Source of the DNA: Halioglobus sp.
GTDB taxonomy: Bacteria > Pseudomonadota > Gammaproteobacteria > Pseudomonadales > Halieaceae
Direction of reading: 5' to 3'
DNA length: 64,000 nt
NCBI GenBank assembly: GCA_002699145.1
Contig: PABK01000022.1
Coordinates: 1 to 64,000 of the forward strand
Position 1 is the first letter of the stretch. Each line of letters starts with the position of its first letter. A program made the translations under genes and the position numbers. The notes beneath the pieces are model-generated. The model was not told the origin of the DNA. It saw only the letters and a program-made list of their open reading frames with translations, and ran no database searches. Of this stretch, positions 18,216 to 27,885 are shown piece by piece.

Positions 18216-18419
18216 TTATTCCCGGTGGCGGGCGGCCATTTCCTCCAGTTTCAGCAGGCACGCGAACACCATGACCCCCACGCCCACGTTGAACAGGGTG
18301 GTGGACTGGTACCCGAGCACGTAGTAATACCCGGCGATGCGCGCCAGGCCGGCCAGGAAGCACAGGACGGCTCCCATAATCCCGACAATCGAGCCAAGAA
18401 AGACCAGGTTCTTATTCAT
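18216..18419 (-). CDS. Small two-helix membrane protein
   Basis: The 67-residue protein has two predicted membrane helices (about 5-27 and 36-55) and a charged C terminus (KLEEMAARHRE). The start ATG at 18419 has a strong GGGGAG ribosome site 8 bp upstream, which supports a real gene. No family is recognised. It diverges from the AAA-OmpA gene. A helper role in the EPS envelope complex is possible but not shown. Confidence 0.65.
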   Translation of the reverse strand: MNKNLVFLGSIVGIMGAVLCFLAGLARIAGYYYVLGYQSTTLFNVGVGVMVFACLLKLEEMAARHRE

Positions 18420-18596
18420 TAACTTTTCTCCCCGGTAACCGAACGCAGCCGGGACGGCCCCGGCCCCGCGATTCGGTGCATGGTTCCCAGTTTAGACAAA
18501 ATTCACCCCCAGGGTAACTCCAATGTCACTTGCAAAGGGTATTGAACTCTGTAAAGCTCTGATTTGCCTCTAATTTAGCCGAGGGCGCGGGTCCGG

Positions 18597-20783
18597 ATGT
18601 ACGAGGTGTTCTACAATCTAAAGGCTGAACCGTTCCGGTTGAGTCCCGATCACCGCTTCTGTTACGAACACAAGGGTTATGCCCGGGCGCGTGCCTATAT
18701 GGCCTACGCCTTCATGCGCGCCGAGGGGTTCGTCATGATCACCGGGCGTCCCGGCACCGGCAAGACCACGCTGATCGGCGAACTGGTGGAGAGCCTGGCG
18801 CGGGACAACGTGCATACCGCCAACCTCGTGTGTACCCAACTGCAGGCGGACGACCTGTTGCGCACGGTGGCCTACAGCTTCGGTGTCGGCGCCGACGGCG
18901 TCGACAAGGCGGAACTGCTACAGCGCCTCAATGTGCAGTTTCACCGCTGGCACCGCGACGGGCGCCGCGCCCTGCTCATCGTCGACGAGGCCCAGGACCT
19001 GTCGCCCTCGGCGATGGAGGAACTGCGCCTGCTGACCAATATCCAGCAGAACGGGCAGCCGTTGTTGCAGATCTTCCTGCTCGGGCAGCCGGAGCTGCGC
19101 GACCTGGTGCTGTCGCCGGAAATGGAACAGGTCCACCAGCGCATCGTCGCCGCCAGCCACCTGGACGGGCTGGAGGAGGACGAGGTCGAGACCTATGTGC
19201 TGCACCGCCTGAGAAAGGTCGGCTGGCGCGGTGACCCGGCGATCAGTCGCGGCGTGTTTCCCCTGCTGCACAAGTTCAGCGAGGGCGTGCCGCGACGCAT
19301 CAACCTGATCTGCAGTCGTCTCTTCCTGCACGGCGGGGTGGAGCAGCGCCATGCCATCGAGATCGACGATGTGCGGGTGGTCATCAGCGAGCTGCAGGCG
19401 GAGAACCTGGCGGCGGGTACGCGCATCACCGAGGATGACTTCGCCAGTGCCAGGCATACCGGTTGGGCCGAAGTGCCGCGCGACCCGGCCGAGGCAACGG
19501 TCGCGCCTGCCGAACCGCCGCCGCAACCGCAACCACCGCCGGCGGAGGACAAACCGCGTGCCGGCGTACGGCTGCGCGCGGTGGGTGGTGAAACTGCCGG
19601 CCATGGCGATGCTCCCCGGCCCCCTTCCAGCGAGGGGCCGGCAAAAAAAAAAGAAGTAAGCCCCGCGCGCCCACAGACGCGCCCGACCGGGACGGCAGCT
19701 GAGGCCCGCGCGGTTCCGCTGCGCGAAGCGGATACCGACACCACGCCCGACCCCCGCCTGGCGGCTGAGCCGCGGGACGATGTGGCGCCGGTGGATTTTC
19801 CGCCGGCAGATCCCGCACCGGCCAACGATCCTGTGCAGGCGGCCTCCGCCGGACGCGCGACGGATGGCACGGCCCGGCCCGCTGCGGCCGCGGCGCGGGC
19901 CGGGGGGCCGCGGTCGGCGCATCGCGCCGCGAGTTCGCGGCGCACCGCCACCCTGATCGCCTTCGCGCTGATACTGCTATTGGGCCTGGCCGGCGTTTTC
20001 CTGCCGCCGTTGCTGCTCGACAACAGCGATCCCTGGAGTGACCCGGACAACCTGCTGCCGCCGCGCGAGGAATTCGAGCCCTTGGGCGAGACCACCCCGG
20101 AAGCGACCCCGCCCGCGCAGGAAAGCGGCGACCCGGCATCGCCGGCAAACGCCGCGGCCGAGGCGCCTGCAGCGCCTGCCACTGTCGGTGAGTCCGCGGC
20201 CGCGATCGCCGGCGCCGGCGCGCTGGATGAGCAGGCGGACGCCGTGGAGCCGGGCGCCGCGCGGTATGACGGCGGCGTGTCGTCCACTCCCGCTGCCGGG
20301 CAGGGGGTTCCGCCGCTGGCCGGAGAAACCCCACCGCGGGCGAGCACGGCCGACGCGGATGGCGACGTGGCGCCGCTCGATGTCCCGGCGTCCCCGGCGC
20401 CCGCTGCCGCGGAGCCAGCGGCCGGTGACCTGACCTTGCTGGTGCGCTTTTCCTTTGACAGCGCCGAGCTCGATGAACGCGCCATGGCCGTGCTGGACGA
20501 GGCCGGCCGTATCATGGCGCGCGAAACGGGCAGCCGGGCGACGATTACCGGCTACTCGGATAGCGTGGGAGAAGATACGTACAACGTCGACCTGTCCCTG
20601 CAGCGGGCGCGCGCGGTGGAGCGGTACCTGGCCGCCGCGGGGCTGGCCGCCGGACGACTCGAGGTGGCGCAGGGCGGGTTCCCGTCCAGCGCAGACTACC
20701 CGGCCGCGGACGGCCGCGGCACAGACATGGCGCCGCAGCGTATCGTGCGGATCACGATAGATCGAGGCGGGGAGCGGGAGTAA
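18597..20783 (+). CDS. XrtA-associated AAA ATPase fused to an OmpA-type domain
   Basis: The first 280 residues are an ExeA-like AAA ATPase of the exosortase A-associated family: the characteristic MYEVFYNLKAEPFRLSPD start, Walker A GRPGTGKTT (50-58) and Walker B LLIVDEAQ (Asp130, Glu131). A long Pro/Ala-rich linker follows, then a membrane helix (about 448-472), another low-complexity linker and a C-terminal OmpA-like peptidoglycan-binding domain (about 610-728; VRFSFDSAELDERA, ITGYSDSVGEDTYNVDLSLQRA). At 728 residues it is about twice the usual family length. The layout places the ATPase in the cytoplasm and the OmpA domain in the periplasm. Confidence 0.88.
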   Translation: MYEVFYNLKAEPFRLSPDHRFCYEHKGYARARAYMAYAFMRAEGFVMITGRPGTGKTTLIGELVESLARDNVHTANLVCTQLQADDLLRTVAYSFGVGADGVDKAELLQRLNVQFHRWHRDGRRALLIVDEAQDLSPSAMEELRLLTNIQQNGQPLLQIFLLGQPELRDLVLSPEMEQVHQRIVAASHLDGLEEDEVETYVLHRLRKVGWRGDPAISRGVFPLLHKFSEGVPRRINLICSRLFLHGGVEQRHAIEIDDVRVVISELQAENLAAGTRITEDDFASARHTGWAEVPRDPAEATVAPAEPPPQPQPPPAEDKPRAGVRLRAVGGETAGHGDAPRPPSSEGPAKKKEVSPARPQTRPTGTAAEARAVPLREADTDTTPDPRLAAEPRDDVAPVDFPPADPAPANDPVQAASAGRATDGTARPAAAAARAGGPRSAHRAASSRRTATLIAFALILLLGLAGVFLPPLLLDNSDPWSDPDNLLPPREEFEPLGETTPEATPPAQESGDPASPANAAAEAPAAPATVGESAAAIAGAGALDEQADAVEPGAARYDGGVSSTPAAGQGVPPLAGETPPRASTADADGDVAPLDVPASPAPAAAEPAAGDLTLLVRFSFDSAELDERAMAVLDEAGRIMARETGSRATITGYSDSVGEDTYNVDLSLQRARAVERYLAAAGLAAGRLEVAQGGFPSSADYPAADGRGTDMAPQRIVRITIDRGGERE

Positions 20784-20838
20784 TGCGGGCGCCTTGCAGG
20801 CCGCGCCAGTGCTCGCTTTGACCGCCTCCGGGTATCTC

Positions 20839-20854
20839 TGTGACGTTGTTCACA
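20839..20854. promoter_or_regulatory. CRP/Vfr-like palindrome before the EPS export operon
   Basis: TGTGACGTTGTTCACA is an exact TGTGA-N6-TCACA dyad 91 bp before the export-protein start at 20945. It is one of three such sites in the window, each next to a transcription unit of the exosortase/EPS system. Confidence 0.65.
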
Positions 20855-20861
20855 ATGTTCA

Positions 20862-20886
20862 CCGGTGGCGCAATAGTGGCCACCGG
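20862..20886. promoter_or_regulatory. 8-bp inverted repeat in the leader of the export gene
   Basis: CCGGTGGC (20862-20869) and GCCACCGG (20879-20886) are exact reverse complements around a 9-nt spacer, directly downstream of the CRP-like site. It could be an operator or an RNA hairpin. A TGG-N11-GC pattern inside it weakly resembles a sigma-54 promoter, but the -12 side (TGGC) is poor. Confidence 0.4.
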
Positions 20887-20944
20887 CAGCGTGTTAGACT
20901 TTTGAAATAACAGGGCGCCTACCTGCCCCATAGGAGAGTAAAAG

Positions 20945-21598
20945 ATGACAGTTCATTCTGCGCAAATCGGTATCGGCATCCGGGTGAGGGGCGTCCTGTT
21001 CGCGGCGTTGGCCCTGTTGCTCAGCCTTGCGGTTGGGTGTGGTTCCACTCCCTACCCGCACGTGCCCGAGTCGCAGCGCAATGTCGACGTGGATTACGAC
21101 TATGTCCTGGGTCCCGGTGATACGGTGAGCATCTTCGTCTGGGGTAACGAAGAACTCAGCTCCAGTGGCACGGTACGACCGGACGGCAAGCTCACCACGC
21201 GCCTGGTGGAAGACCTGCAGGCGAGCGGCAAGACGTCGACGCAACTGGCGCGTGATATCGAGAGCGCGTATTCGGAGTATGTGCGCCAGCCCGTGGTCAG
21301 CGTCATCGTCAGCGGCTTTTCCGGTGTTCCGGACCAGACCGTGCGCGTGCTGGGCGAGGCGACCAACCCGAAACGCGTGCCGTACAAAAAGCACATGACG
21401 CTGCTGGACCTGATGATCGCGGTCGGTGGCCTCACGCCCTACGCGGACGGCAACGGGTCGGTGTTGGTGCGCATGGTCGAGGGCAAGCAGATGACCTACG
21501 CGCTGCGCCTGGACGACCTGGTTCGTGACGGCGACATCACCGCCGACCTGGCGCTGATGCCGGGCGACATTCTCATCATTGCCGAATCCTGGTTCTAG
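20945..21598 (+). CDS. XrtA/PEP-CTERM polysaccharide export lipoprotein (Wza/OPX family)
   Basis: The 217-residue protein has a lipoprotein signal with a VGCGS lipobox. A polysaccharide-export (Poly_export) domain begins at VDVDYDYVLGPGDTVSIFVWG, followed by SLBB-like segments (QTVRVLGEATNPKRVPYKK...TLLDLMIAVGG). This matches the export protein of exosortase A loci. It is shorter than Wza and so forms the periplasmic/outer-membrane collar that works with a separate barrel, perhaps the protein at 24404. AGGAGAG lies 8 bp before the ATG. It starts the core export operon. Confidence 0.9.
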   Translation: MTVHSAQIGIGIRVRGVLFAALALLLSLAVGCGSTPYPHVPESQRNVDVDYDYVLGPGDTVSIFVWGNEELSSSGTVRPDGKLTTRLVEDLQASGKTSTQLARDIESAYSEYVRQPVVSVIVSGFSGVPDQTVRVLGEATNPKRVPYKKHMTLLDLMIAVGGLTPYADGNGSVLVRMVEGKQMTYALRLDDLVRDGDITADLALMPGDILIIAESWF

Positions 21599-21635
21599 AC
21601 CAGGCCTGCGGGGGCAATCGGGGGTAAAGGGGTAA

Positions 21636-23252
21636 ATGCAGGAAGTTCTTGCTCAACTGTTTTCCTACGCCTGGGGCGTCTGGAAGCACCGCTGGCTGGC
21701 GCTCGCCGTGGCCTGGGTGGTCGCCATTGGTGGCTGGATCTGGGTATGGCAGCTTCCGGAGGCCTATGTCGCCAGCGCACGCGTCTACGTCGACACCAAC
21801 AGTGTGCTGCGCCCACTGCTGCAGGGCCTCGCCGTGCAGCCGAACGTGGAAAGTCGCATCGGGCTGCTCAGCCGTACCCTGCTGTCGCGGCCCAACCTGG
21901 AGAAGCTGATGCGCATGACCGACCTGGACCTGCAGGTGGTCACCGCAAAGGAAAAGGACCAGCTGCTCAACGACCTGCAGAAATCCATCCGGCTCTGGGC
22001 GAACCAGAAGGACAGGTCCCTGTATTCGATTTCCGTGCAGGACCCGGACCGCGACACGGCCAAGCGCATCGCCCAGGCGTTGATTACGGTGTTTATCGAG
22101 AGCTCCCTCAGCGGCAAGCGCGAGGACAGTTCCGGCGCACAGGACTTCCTCGACGAGCAGATCAAGGAGTACGAGGCTCGCCTGATTGCCGCGGAAACCC
22201 GTTCGGCCAACTTTCGCCAGAAACACATGAAAATTCTCGGCGGCAAGGGCGGTTACTACCGCAACCTGAACAGCGCCAGGACGCGCCTGCGCCAGGCGCA
22301 GCTCATGCTCAAGGAAGAGGAAAACCGGGTGGTGGACCTGCAGCGGCAGATCGACGGCGAGGATCCGCTGTACGTGCCGCCGCCGACGCCGCAGGTAGCC
22401 AGCCAGGCGCCGCGCACTATCAGCCGCGCGCCGACCGCTGTCGACCAGCAGATCATGTCGATCCAGGCGAACCTGGCGGACCTGCAGGTCAGGTACACCA
22501 ACCGCCATCCCGAGGTGCGACAGTTGCAATCGCTGCTGGCGGACCTGCAGGCAGAGAAAGCGGCGGAGGAGCGCGCCGCGATGGAGCGCCTGCGGCAGAT
22601 TAACGAAAAACGCCGGAAGGGCGAGCCCGTCGACCAGTTCGGGGACCTGTCGGGCATGGCCAACAGCCCGGTGTATCTCAACCTGAAAAAAATGCTGGCC
22701 GAGACCAAGTCGAAGGTCGCTGCGCTGAAAGTACGGGTGAAGGAATACCGCGAGCAGGTTGCGGAACTGGAAGAGAAGGTCAACACCATCCCCGAGGTGG
22801 AGGGCCAGTTGAAGCAGCTGGACCGCGATTACGGGGTTATCCGCAGCCAGCACGCGGCACTGCTGAAGCGGCGTGAAACGGCGCGCATGGGGCAGGATAT
22901 GGAGCAGAAGGCCACGGACGTCACCTTCCGTGTCATCGACCCGCCCTATGTGCCGCTCAAGCCCTCGGAGCCGAACAAGATCATGCTGAACGCGATCGTG
23001 CTTGCCGGCGCCCTGGTGGCGGGTATTGGCGTCTCGTTCCTGGTCTCACTGGTGTACCCGGTGTTCTTCGATTCCCGCACGCTGGCGGCGGTTACCGGCC
23101 TGCCGGTACTGGGATCGGTCACCATCAATTTGCAGAACGAACAGCGCAGGCGAGAGCGCTACGGGCTGGTTGCCTTTGCGTCATTGGCCGTGTGCTTGCT
23201 GTTCGCGTATGCGGGAATGACTCTTGGCGCCGGTGGTTTGCCGTGGAGCTGA
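21636..23252 (+). CDS. XrtA-associated chain-length determinant (Wzz/PCP family)
   Basis: This 538-residue protein has an N-terminal membrane helix (about 19-38), a Wzz domain containing [19 protein letters not shown], a long coiled-coil periplasmic region (about 160-400), a Pro-containing second Wzz segment ([16 protein letters not shown]) and a membrane helix near 450-475, with a further C-terminal hydrophobic segment. It matches the exosortase A family of polysaccharide co-polymerases that set chain length together with a tyrosine kinase. The kinase is the next gene, 60 bp downstream, as in split Wzz/Wzc systems. Confidence 0.9.
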   Translation: MQEVLAQLFSYAWGVWKHRWLALAVAWVVAIGGWIWVWQLPEAYVASARVYVDTNSVLRPLLQGLAVQPNVESRIGLLSRTLLSRPNLEKLMRMTDLDLQVVTAKEKDQLLNDLQKSIRLWANQKDRSLYSISVQDPDRDTAKRIAQALITVFIESSLSGKREDSSGAQDFLDEQIKEYEARLIAAETRSANFRQKHMKILGGKGGYYRNLNSARTRLRQAQLMLKEEENRVVDLQRQIDGEDPLYVPPPTPQVASQAPRTISRAPTAVDQQIMSIQANLADLQVRYTNRHPEVRQLQSLLADLQAEKAAEERAAMERLRQINEKRRKGEPVDQFGDLSGMANSPVYLNLKKMLAETKSKVAALKVRVKEYREQVAELEEKVNTIPEVEGQLKQLDRDYGVIRSQHAALLKRRETARMGQDMEQKATDVTFRVIDPPYVPLKPSEPNKIMLNAIVLAGALVAGIGVSFLVSLVYPVFFDSRTLAAVTGLPVLGSVTINLQNEQRRRERYGLVAFASLAVCLLFAYAGMTLGAGGLPWS

Positions 23253-23312
23253 AGGCGCAGGCAGCCGCGCCCATAATGATAAGCAGGGACGAATTGAACG
23301 TCGGGACTGGAC

Positions 23313-24407
23313 ATGAGCATCATTGAGAAAGCGGTCAGCGCGCTGGGCAAGGGCGGTGACGCGGAAAACAGCGCAAAGGACAGCACCGTTCCCGCGGCGC
23401 CATCGGCGGACGAGGCGAGTACCGTGGAGCGCGCCGCCGGTGATGCTGCCGAACCTGGCGTGGAGCCGGGTGCAGGCGCGAACGAGGCGGCGGAACAGGG
23501 GGCAGCAAGTGCGGTAGAGCGCGCGCCGGCGCCGGCAGCGCCTGTCATGCAGCCGCGCAGGCGCAGTGAAGCGGTGGAGGCCAACGCGCCCTACGGTGAC
23601 GGCAATCGTCGCCAGGATGTCGCCACCATTACGCGCGACAAGTACATCAAGCTGCATTTCGAGGACTTGCGCCAGATGGGCATCCTCACCCCGTCGGTAC
23701 CGCGTAGCGCTATCGCCGAGGAGTTTCGCACCATCAAGCGCCCGCTGCTGACCAATATCGCCGGCGACGACCTGACTCCCCCGATCAAGCAGGGTAACCT
23801 GATCATGGTCACCAGCGCGCTGGAGGGCGACGGCAAGACCTTCACCTCCATCAGCCTGGCCATCAGTATCGCCATGGAGCAGGACAAGACCGTACTTTTC
23901 GTGGACGCGGACACGGCCAAGGCCGAGGCAGGTCGCGTACTGGGCATTCCTTCCGACTGTCCGGGCCTGATCGATGTGCTGGAAGGCCGCGATACCCAGT
24001 TGTCGGATGTCATACTCCATACCAATATCGACAAGCTGCGCATACTGCCCGCGGGCGACCTGCACACGCATGCCAATGAATTGCTGGCCAGCGAGCGCAT
24101 GCGCCAGCTGATGATGGAGATGTCCGAGCACTACTCGGACCGCGTACTGGTGTTTGATTCGCCGCCCCTGCTGCTTACCACTGAAGCGTCCGTGCTGGCC
24201 AGTTTCATGGGCCAGATCGTGTTCGTGGTCAGCGCAGACATGACGCCGCAACACGCCGTCACCCAGGCCATCGAGCACATCGGCGAGGACAAGATGGTCG
24301 GCATGGTGTTGAACCGCGCGCGCCGTCGCACCAACCCATACTACTATACTTACGGCGAGGTCTATGGTTACGGTCGCGACCGGGATTCGGGAGGAGAGAT
24401 TGTATGA
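23313..24407 (+). CDS. XrtA-associated tyrosine autokinase (BY-kinase)
   Basis: The 364-residue cytoplasmic kinase has a variable Ala/Glu-rich N terminus (about 1-90), then a BY-kinase domain: EEFRTIKRPLL, Walker A (residues about 168-178, EGDGKTFTS), Walker A' (VLFVDADT) and Walker B (VLVFDSPPLLL). A C-terminal tyrosine cluster (YYYTYGEVYGYG) provides autophosphorylation sites. It should couple to the co-polymerase encoded just before it. The LMW-PTP domain encoded at 42826 is a possible opposing phosphatase. The stop overlaps the start of the next gene by 4 bp. Confidence 0.92.
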   Translation: MSIIEKAVSALGKGGDAENSAKDSTVPAAPSADEASTVERAAGDAAEPGVEPGAGANEAAEQGAASAVERAPAPAAPVMQPRRRSEAVEANAPYGDGNRRQDVATITRDKYIKLHFEDLRQMGILTPSVPRSAIAEEFRTIKRPLLTNIAGDDLTPPIKQGNLIMVTSALEGDGKTFTSISLAISIAMEQDKTVLFVDADTAKAEAGRVLGIPSDCPGLIDVLEGRDTQLSDVILHTNIDKLRILPAGDLHTHANELLASERMRQLMMEMSEHYSDRVLVFDSPPLLLTTEASVLASFMGQIVFVVSADMTPQHAVTQAIEHIGEDKMVGMVLNRARRRTNPYYYTYGEVYGYGRDRDSGGEIV

Positions 24408-25882
24408 TGTGCCCAGGCGGGCGGCAATCACGGCAGCTGAACGCGGCCCTCGCTGCGGTCATCGCCTCGTGCATGACGTCTGCTGCGAGCGCGGCGGAGT
24501 GGAGCACCCGCGCCAACGTGGCTCCCAGCGTGACCTACACGGATAATGTCTGCCTCACCAGCAGTAACAAGAAAAGCGACTGGGTGGGGACGCTGACGCC
24601 CTCCGGCGCGGTCAGCGCCAAGGGTCGCAAGGCCAGTCTTAATGTCAGCGGCTCGGTGCAGCTCAACTCGTTGACCAATTCCGCTCTGAAGAGCAAGGGT
24701 TGCAACGGTCTCTACGACGACCGCGAACAGTACAGCCCGGAAATCCGGGCGGCCCTGAACACCGTGCTGATTGATAACTGGATGAATCTGGAAGTGCTGG
24801 GCAAAGCCGACCAGAACGAGGTCACATCGCGGGTGTCCGGCGGTGGTGACGACCTCAACCGCACGGGCAACACCAACACCTATTACCGCTATTCGATCAC
24901 GCCGAAAATCAATCGCCGCTTCAAGGACTGGGTCAATCTGAGCGCCAGTTATACCTGGGACGAGCAGTTCAATTCCAATAGCGCCGTGCGCGACAGCAAC
25001 CGCCACAAGGTCAACATGAAGCTGAGTAACGCGACGCCGTCGAAGTGGACGCGCAGCATCCAGGGCCGTTACACGCGTGTGCAGTACGGTGAAAACTTCA
25101 ATGGTCTGTCGCGCAAGGACACGGAGCTGGCCAATGCGCGTCTCAATCTCGCTTACCGTTTCAGTCGCCGCTGGGCTGTCAACGGCTATATCGGCGAGGA
25201 GTGGAACGAGTACCAGACCACGCTTAACGGCGACAAGGACGGCAGCGCCTGGGATCTGGGCGTGCAGTGGACGCCGACGCAGCGAACCTCGATAAGCGTC
25301 GGCAGCGGCGACCGTTTCTTCGGCAGCACCCCGCGGGTCAACATCCAGCACACGCACAGGCGGCACCGTTTCAGTGCGAACTACCGCAAGGAGGTCACCT
25401 TCGAGCGCGACCTGCGTACGGACGACCTGGGCGGCTTCGAGGACAACATCGACAATCCCAGTGTGCTCAGTAACGGGCCGATCCTGGATGAACGTCTTGC
25501 CATGGGGTGGGTCTATACCGGCCGGCGCTCGACGTTGAGCGTCAACGGCAACTACTCCGAGCAAACGCGTTCCGAGGACGGCGAGCAATCGGTGTTCAAG
25601 AACATCAATGTCAATTTCAGCCCGCAGATACCGTCTGCGTTTTCCCTGTCATTCCTGGCGGGGTGGAACGAGGACGAACCGCGCGGGCGCATCGATGAGC
25701 TGCCGCAGTTCGATGACTCGTCCAAGTCAGAGTCCTGGAATTTCGGTATTTCGCTGGCGCGGCAGTTCAACAATCGCATCGGCCTGAGCCTGAACTGGAT
25801 GCACACGCTGCGTGATGGGAACAACGAATTCAACGATTATTCGGAAAACCGGGTAACCGCCACTCTCGGCATCGCCCTGTAA
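24404..25882 (+). CDS. Exosortase A-associated outer-membrane beta-barrel
   Basis: The 492-residue protein has a signal peptide ending near SAASAAEW and then repeated amphipathic strands rich in Tyr/Trp/Asn (SASYTWDEQFNSNSA, RLNLAYRFSRRWAVNGYIG, FSANYRKEVTFERD), ending ...VTATLGIAL. It matches the PEP-CTERM-system-associated barrel family found right after the tyrosine kinase in XrtA loci. It may be the outer-membrane channel for the polymer; that is inference from family context. ATG 24404 overlaps the kinase stop (ATGA), showing coupling. Confidence 0.88.
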   Translation: MMCPGGRQSRQLNAALAAVIASCMTSAASAAEWSTRANVAPSVTYTDNVCLTSSNKKSDWVGTLTPSGAVSAKGRKASLNVSGSVQLNSLTNSALKSKGCNGLYDDREQYSPEIRAALNTVLIDNWMNLEVLGKADQNEVTSRVSGGGDDLNRTGNTNTYYRYSITPKINRRFKDWVNLSASYTWDEQFNSNSAVRDSNRHKVNMKLSNATPSKWTRSIQGRYTRVQYGENFNGLSRKDTELANARLNLAYRFSRRWAVNGYIGEEWNEYQTTLNGDKDGSAWDLGVQWTPTQRTSISVGSGDRFFGSTPRVNIQHTHRRHRFSANYRKEVTFERDLRTDDLGGFEDNIDNPSVLSNGPILDERLAMGWVYTGRRSTLSVNGNYSEQTRSEDGEQSVFKNINVNFSPQIPSAFSLSFLAGWNEDEPRGRIDELPQFDDSSKSESWNFGISLARQFNNRIGLSLNWMHTLRDGNNEFNDYSENRVTATLGIAL

Positions 25883-25894
25883 GGACTGTCTCAC

Positions 25895-27019
25895 ATGGGG
25901 GCGAAATCAGGGTCCGGCCATATTCTCTGCGTCGTCGGCGCGCGTCCAAACTTCATGAAAATTGCGCCTATCATGCGCGCCTTTGCGGCACCTGAGTCGG
26001 CGCTTGAGGCGCGCCTGGTACACACCGGGCAGCACTATGACGAGGCCATGAAGCAGGCCTTTTTCGAGCAGCTGAACATTCCCGAGCCGGACATCGACCT
26101 GGAAGTGGGGTCCGGCAGTCACGCCCAGCAGACGGCTGAAATCATGAAGCGCTTCGAGCCCGTGCTGGACGAGGCGCCGCCCGCGGCGGTGCTGGTGGTG
26201 GGCGACGTCAATTCGACCATTGCCTGCGCACTGGTCGCGGTGAAGAAGGGCATACCGGTCATTCACGTCGAGGCCGGGCTGCGCAGCGGTGACCGCAGCA
26301 TGCCCGAGGAGATCAACCGTATTCTCACCGACCAGCTGTCCGACCTGCTGTTCCTGACCGAGGATGGGGCCCGCGAGAACCTGCGCCGGGAGGGCATCGC
26401 CGACGACAAGGCGCACTTCGTCGGCAATGTCATGATCGACACCCTGCTGTACAACCTGCGCGATGCCGTACCCGCGGTGCAAACCCTGGCCGCCGCCGGC
26501 GTCGAGGGGCCCTTCGGGCTGGTAACGCTGCACCGGCCGTCCAATGTGGATGAGCCCGCGGTGCTGCGCCGCCTGCTGGAGGTGCTGTCCGAGGCCAGTC
26601 ACAGTACGCCCCTGCTGTTCCCGATTCACCCGCGCACCGCAGCGCGGATCGAACAGGCCGGGCTGGGCTCCCTGCTGGAGAACGCCGCGATCACCACGCT
26701 GCCGCCGCTGGGCTACCTGGAGATGCTCGGCCTGATGAAAGAGGCGCGGGTGGTATTTACCGATTCCGGCGGCATCCAGGAAGAGACCACCGCGCTGGGC
26801 GTGCCGTGCATCACGCTACGCGAAAACACCGAGCGACCGATCACCGTGGAGGAGGGCACCAACTCGGTGGTCGGCACCGATCCCGCGGCTATCCTCGCCG
26901 CCTACCGCCAGGTGCTGGCGGACGGCGGCAAGCGTGGGCGCTCTCCCGAGTTGTGGGACGGCGCCGCGGCGCGGCGCATCGTCGGGGAAATCAACCGCTG
27001 GGTCGAGGCGCGCTCATGA
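25895..27019 (+). CDS. wecB: UDP-N-acetylglucosamine 2-epimerase (non-hydrolysing)
   Basis: The 374-residue GT-B-fold enzyme contains VVGARPNFMKIAPI near the N terminus, HTGQHYDEAMKQAFFEQL, HVEAGLRSGDRSMPEEINR, VGNVMID, LHRPSNVD and FTDSGGIQEETTALGVPCITLRENTERP, all diagnostic of WecB. It interconverts UDP-GlcNAc and UDP-ManNAc. ManNAc or its derivatives are common in such EPS units. The stop overlaps the deacetylase start by 4 bp. Confidence 0.95.
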   Translation: MGAKSGSGHILCVVGARPNFMKIAPIMRAFAAPESALEARLVHTGQHYDEAMKQAFFEQLNIPEPDIDLEVGSGSHAQQTAEIMKRFEPVLDEAPPAAVLVVGDVNSTIACALVAVKKGIPVIHVEAGLRSGDRSMPEEINRILTDQLSDLLFLTEDGARENLRREGIADDKAHFVGNVMIDTLLYNLRDAVPAVQTLAAAGVEGPFGLVTLHRPSNVDEPAVLRRLLEVLSEASHSTPLLFPIHPRTAARIEQAGLGSLLENAAITTLPPLGYLEMLGLMKEARVVFTDSGGIQEETTALGVPCITLRENTERPITVEEGTNSVVGTDPAAILAAYRQVLADGGKRGRSPELWDGAAARRIVGEINRWVEARS

Positions 27020-27885
27020 ACGCCGCGAACAGCGCCGCGATTTCGCCGCTCAATGCGATGACAGTGGATGTCGAGGACTACTTCCAGGTGTCGGCGTTCG
27101 AAGGGCATGTGACACGGCAACAGTGGCAGACCCTGCCGCACCGCGTGGACGACAATACCCGGCGCATTCTCGACCTGTTTGCCGAGCACGATCTGCGCGC
27201 GACGTTTTTCACCCTGGGCTGGGTGGCGGAGCAGTTTCCGGACCTGGTGCGCCAGGTGGCCGCGGCCGGGCACGAGGTGGCCAGTCACGGCTGGCAGCAC
27301 ACCCGGGTCAACACCCAGACGCCGGCGCAGTTCCGTGAGGATATAGAGCGCACCCGCGCCCTGCTGCAGGACCTCAGCGGCCAGCCGGTTTTCGGCTACC
27401 GCGCGGCCAGCTATTCCATCGGCCGCGAGCAGGCCTGGGCCTGGGACGAACTGGCCGCGGCGGGGTATCGCTACAGTTCCAGCATCGTGCCCATTCGGCA
27501 CGACCTGTACGGTATTCCCGATGCGCCGCGCTTCGCCTTCGATACCGCCGGTGGCCGCCTGCTGGAAATCCCGGTCACCACGGTGCCGCTCGCCGGCCGC
27601 AATATCAACTGTGGTGGTGGCGGCTGGTTCCGCCTGTTTCCCTACGCCTTCTCCCGCTGGGCGTTGCGCCGGGTGAACCACGGGGATGGCCAGTCCGGTA
27701 TTTTCTACTTTCACCCATGGGAGATCGACCCCGCACAGCCGCGGCCCGAGGGTCTGGGGGTGAAAACGCGTTTCCGCCATTACCTCAACCTGTCGCGGAC
27801 CTACGGGCGTCTGCAGAAGCTGTTGCGCGATTTCCGCTGGGGACGCATGGACGAGGTCTTCCTGGACAAGGACCTGTCGCAATGA
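27016..27885 (+). CDS. XrtA-associated polysaccharide deacetylase with DUF3473
   Basis: This 289-residue NodB-type deacetylase begins with TVDVEDYFQV (Asp18 and Asp21 region) and has HEVASHGWQHTRV supplying the metal His pair, RAASYSIG and a C-terminal DUF3473 segment with GGWFRLFP and FYFHPWEID. It matches the exosortase A-associated deacetylase family, expected to remove N-acetyl groups from EPS sugars. ATG 27016 overlaps the wecB stop; the longer frame starting inside wecB is a shadow. The stop overlaps the FemAB start by 4 bp. Confidence 0.92.
   Translation: MNAANSAAISPLNAMTVDVEDYFQVSAFEGHVTRQQWQTLPHRVDDNTRRILDLFAEHDLRATFFTLGWVAEQFPDLVRQVAAAGHEVASHGWQHTRVNTQTPAQFREDIERTRALLQDLSGQPVFGYRAASYSIGREQAWAWDELAAAGYRYSSSIVPIRHDLYGIPDAPRFAFDTAGGRLLEIPVTTVPLAGRNINCGGGGWFRLFPYAFSRWALRRVNHGDGQSGIFYFHPWEIDPAQPRPEGLGVKTRFRHYLNLSRTYGRLQKLLRDFRWGRMDEVFLDKDLSQ

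Noticed and set aside
17908-18363. 151-residue minus-strand frame
   Set aside because: It crosses the small membrane protein in another frame and lacks a ribosome site or domain.
20865-20880. Sigma-54 promoter before the export gene
   Set aside because: The GG/GC spacing fits, but the -12 reads TGGC and the sequence is part of an inverted repeat.
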